Shown here: piece after piece, positions 52,428-52,509 of the stretch
How positions within the stretch are numbered: the first letter of the stretch is position 1
Layout: each line of letters starts with the position of its first letter
Origin: Streptomyces flaveolus
Lineage (GTDB): Bacteria; Actinomycetota; Actinomycetes; Streptomycetales; Streptomycetaceae
DNA: 52,509 nt
Assembly (NCBI RefSeq): GCF_000716535.1
Contig: NZ_JNWV01000048.1
Span: 1 to 52,509 of the forward strand
Reading direction: 5' to 3'
Program-made: the position numbers and the translations under genes
The notes under the pieces: model-generated
The model's input: only the letters and a program-made list of their open reading frames with translations
What the model was told of the DNA's origin: nothing
The model's database searches: none

Positions 52428-52509
52428 TCACTTCAGGTGGCGGTCGAAGAACCGGCACCCGTCCTCCAGCTCGAACCACGGGGTGCCGGTGTGCCCGCCG
52501 AGGTTGGCG
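52428..52509 (-). CDS. 3' end of a hydrolase-like gene cut by the window edge
   Basis: The minus frame enters from the right edge and reads ANLGGHTGTPWFELEDGCRF, then FDRHLK before TGA. GGH followed ~20 residues later by FFDRHLK resembles the last helix of an alpha/beta hydrolase of the prolyl oligopeptidase or dienelactone hydrolase type, with the His as the catalytic residue (inference from the tail only). Confidence 0.5.
   Translation of the reverse strand, partial: ANLGGHTGTPWFELEDGCRFFDRHLK

Overview
The window is very GC-rich, with GC-biased third codon positions, GGAGG-type ribosome binding sites and many GTG starts. Its protein families (AfsR/SARP regulators with NB-ARC domains, LAL-type LuxR regulators, cyclic-nucleotide/thioredoxin-reductase fusions, DUF2630) are typical of Streptomyces or a close relative. 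The mix of intact accessory genes, truncated transposases and frameshifted genes fits a variable chromosomal arm or genomic island rather than the conserved core. No rRNA, tRNA, CRISPR array or complete insertion sequence was recognised.

Region 1 (1-2.1 kb) is a graveyard: pieces of an HNH nuclease, a NarL-type response regulator, a helicase-associated-domain protein and an IS256-type transposase surround one intact GNAT-like gene flanked by two similar ~51-bp direct repeats. Region 2 (2.25-7.3 kb) is a well-preserved cassette: a TetR repressor divergent from an SDR, a SnoaL-like protein, an epoxide hydrolase of the EHN type and an NADPH:quinone-oxidoreductase-like enzyme. Three GACCN4GGTC sites lie in the divergent promoter region. 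It looks like a small inducible catabolic or detoxification pathway. Region 3 (7.3-13.7 kb) holds IS5-type transposase fragments around a SUKH (SMI1/KNR4-like) gene, a secreted His/Gly-rich lamin-tail protein, an MDR oxidoreductase and an AlbA_2-domain gene.

Region 4 (13.7-25 kb) is metabolic: a universal stress protein, a cupin/TetR divergent pair with a perfect 29-bp palindrome, two related modules each pairing an MDR dehydrogenase with an alpha/beta hydrolase (one dehydrogenase frameshifted), two broken enoyl-CoA hydratases, an orphan PqqD-like protein and a LysR regulator. Region 5 (25.4-49 kb) is dense in regulators: two SARP/NB-ARC proteins, two full-length LAL regulators transcribed head to head, a shortened LAL regulator translationally coupled to a LuxR protein, and a LuxR fragment. 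Between them are redox genes (a pyridine nucleotide-disulfide oxidoreductase, a cNMP-domain/thioredoxin-reductase fusion, a lone molybdopterin oxidoreductase), a VOC protein and alpha/beta hydrolases. No PKS, NRPS or other biosynthetic core accompanies these regulators. Region 6 (49-52.5 kb) has P450 and MoaF-like remnants, a TetR gene, a GNAT gene and the 3' end of a hydrolase-like gene.

Two themes recur. Short tandem repeats (8, 9, 17 and 9 bp) sit in several intergenic spaces. Many genes are broken by single-base indels, so either genuine decay or base-calling error in GC-rich DNA must be considered. All functional statements are family-level inferences from motifs read by eye; no database search was possible.
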